This document shows, piece by piece, positions 59,385 through 59,489 of a stretch of 59,489 nucleotides of DNA. The stretch lies in contig CAMBDE010000004.1 in assembly GCA_945865295.1 (NCBI GenBank), positions 1 through 59,489 on the forward strand, given 5' to 3'. The position numbers were made by a program, and so were the translations under genes. Positions within the stretch are counted from its first letter, which is position 1. Every line of letters starts with the position of its first letter. The DNA comes from Chitinophaga pinensis. Lineage in GTDB: Bacteria; Bacteroidota; Bacteroidia; Chitinophagales; Chitinophagaceae. A model generated the notes under the pieces. It searched no databases and was not told the DNA's origin. It worked only from the letters and a program-made list of their open reading frames with translations.

Positions 59385-59489
59385 TAGGTTCGTATTTGTT
59401 TTAACAAGCAAAGCATATTAAAATTCATACCAATAAATTTAGGGGGGTGGATTTACTAGACAAAAGTACTCGAATAATTACTCAAAAAA

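Noticed and set aside
1-59489. CRISPR arrays, tRNA and rRNA genes
   Set aside because: No regularly spaced repeats with unique spacers, and no recognisable tRNA/rRNA sequence seen by eye.

Overview
AT-rich Bacteroidota-type DNA with three parts. (1) 1-12.2 kb is accessory DNA. It holds an AbiEi-like/Fic fusion gene, a tyrosine integrase with an excisionase-like HTH gene, two overlapping small RHH-like genes divergent from a large primase/helicase-like protein, several orphan genes, and a tandem [IS21-end-like repeat + ORF] arrangement. (2) 12.3-52.8 kb is a very large surface-polysaccharide (O-antigen/capsule type) locus, almost all on the minus strand. It contains a PglC-like initiating transferase, GDP-D,D-heptose genes (with gmhA-like and hddA/hddC/gmhB-like genes at opposite ends), Wzx, a Wzy-like protein, at least six glycosyltransferase-like proteins, and a Pse-type nonulosonic acid set (PseB, PseC, two NeuB-family synthases, SpsF/PseF-like CMP transferase, GNATs, class-III aminotransferase, aldo/keto reductase) with no recognisable PseG. 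It also contains two separate modules that pair a non-NeuB aldolase (HpcH/HpaI type; DRE-TIM/HMGL type) with a KdsB-like cytidylyltransferase. (3) 53-59.2 kb holds a wHTH regulator and the capD/wbpM-like, Wzz-like and Wza-like genes. The most notable signals are: a 23-bp sequence (21-bp palindromic core) repeated exactly, in the same orientation, at 1549-1571 and 52932-52954 and bracketing the integrase and the polysaccharide cluster; the two aldolase + KdsB-like modules as candidate undescribed CMP-ulosonic acid pathways; a three-domain HddC-GmhB-P-loop kinase fusion; a G11 homopolymer at the end of the capD-like gene; a one-base frameshift in a methyltransferase gene; and several operator-like repeat arrays. 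All calls come from reading sequence and motifs; no searches were run.
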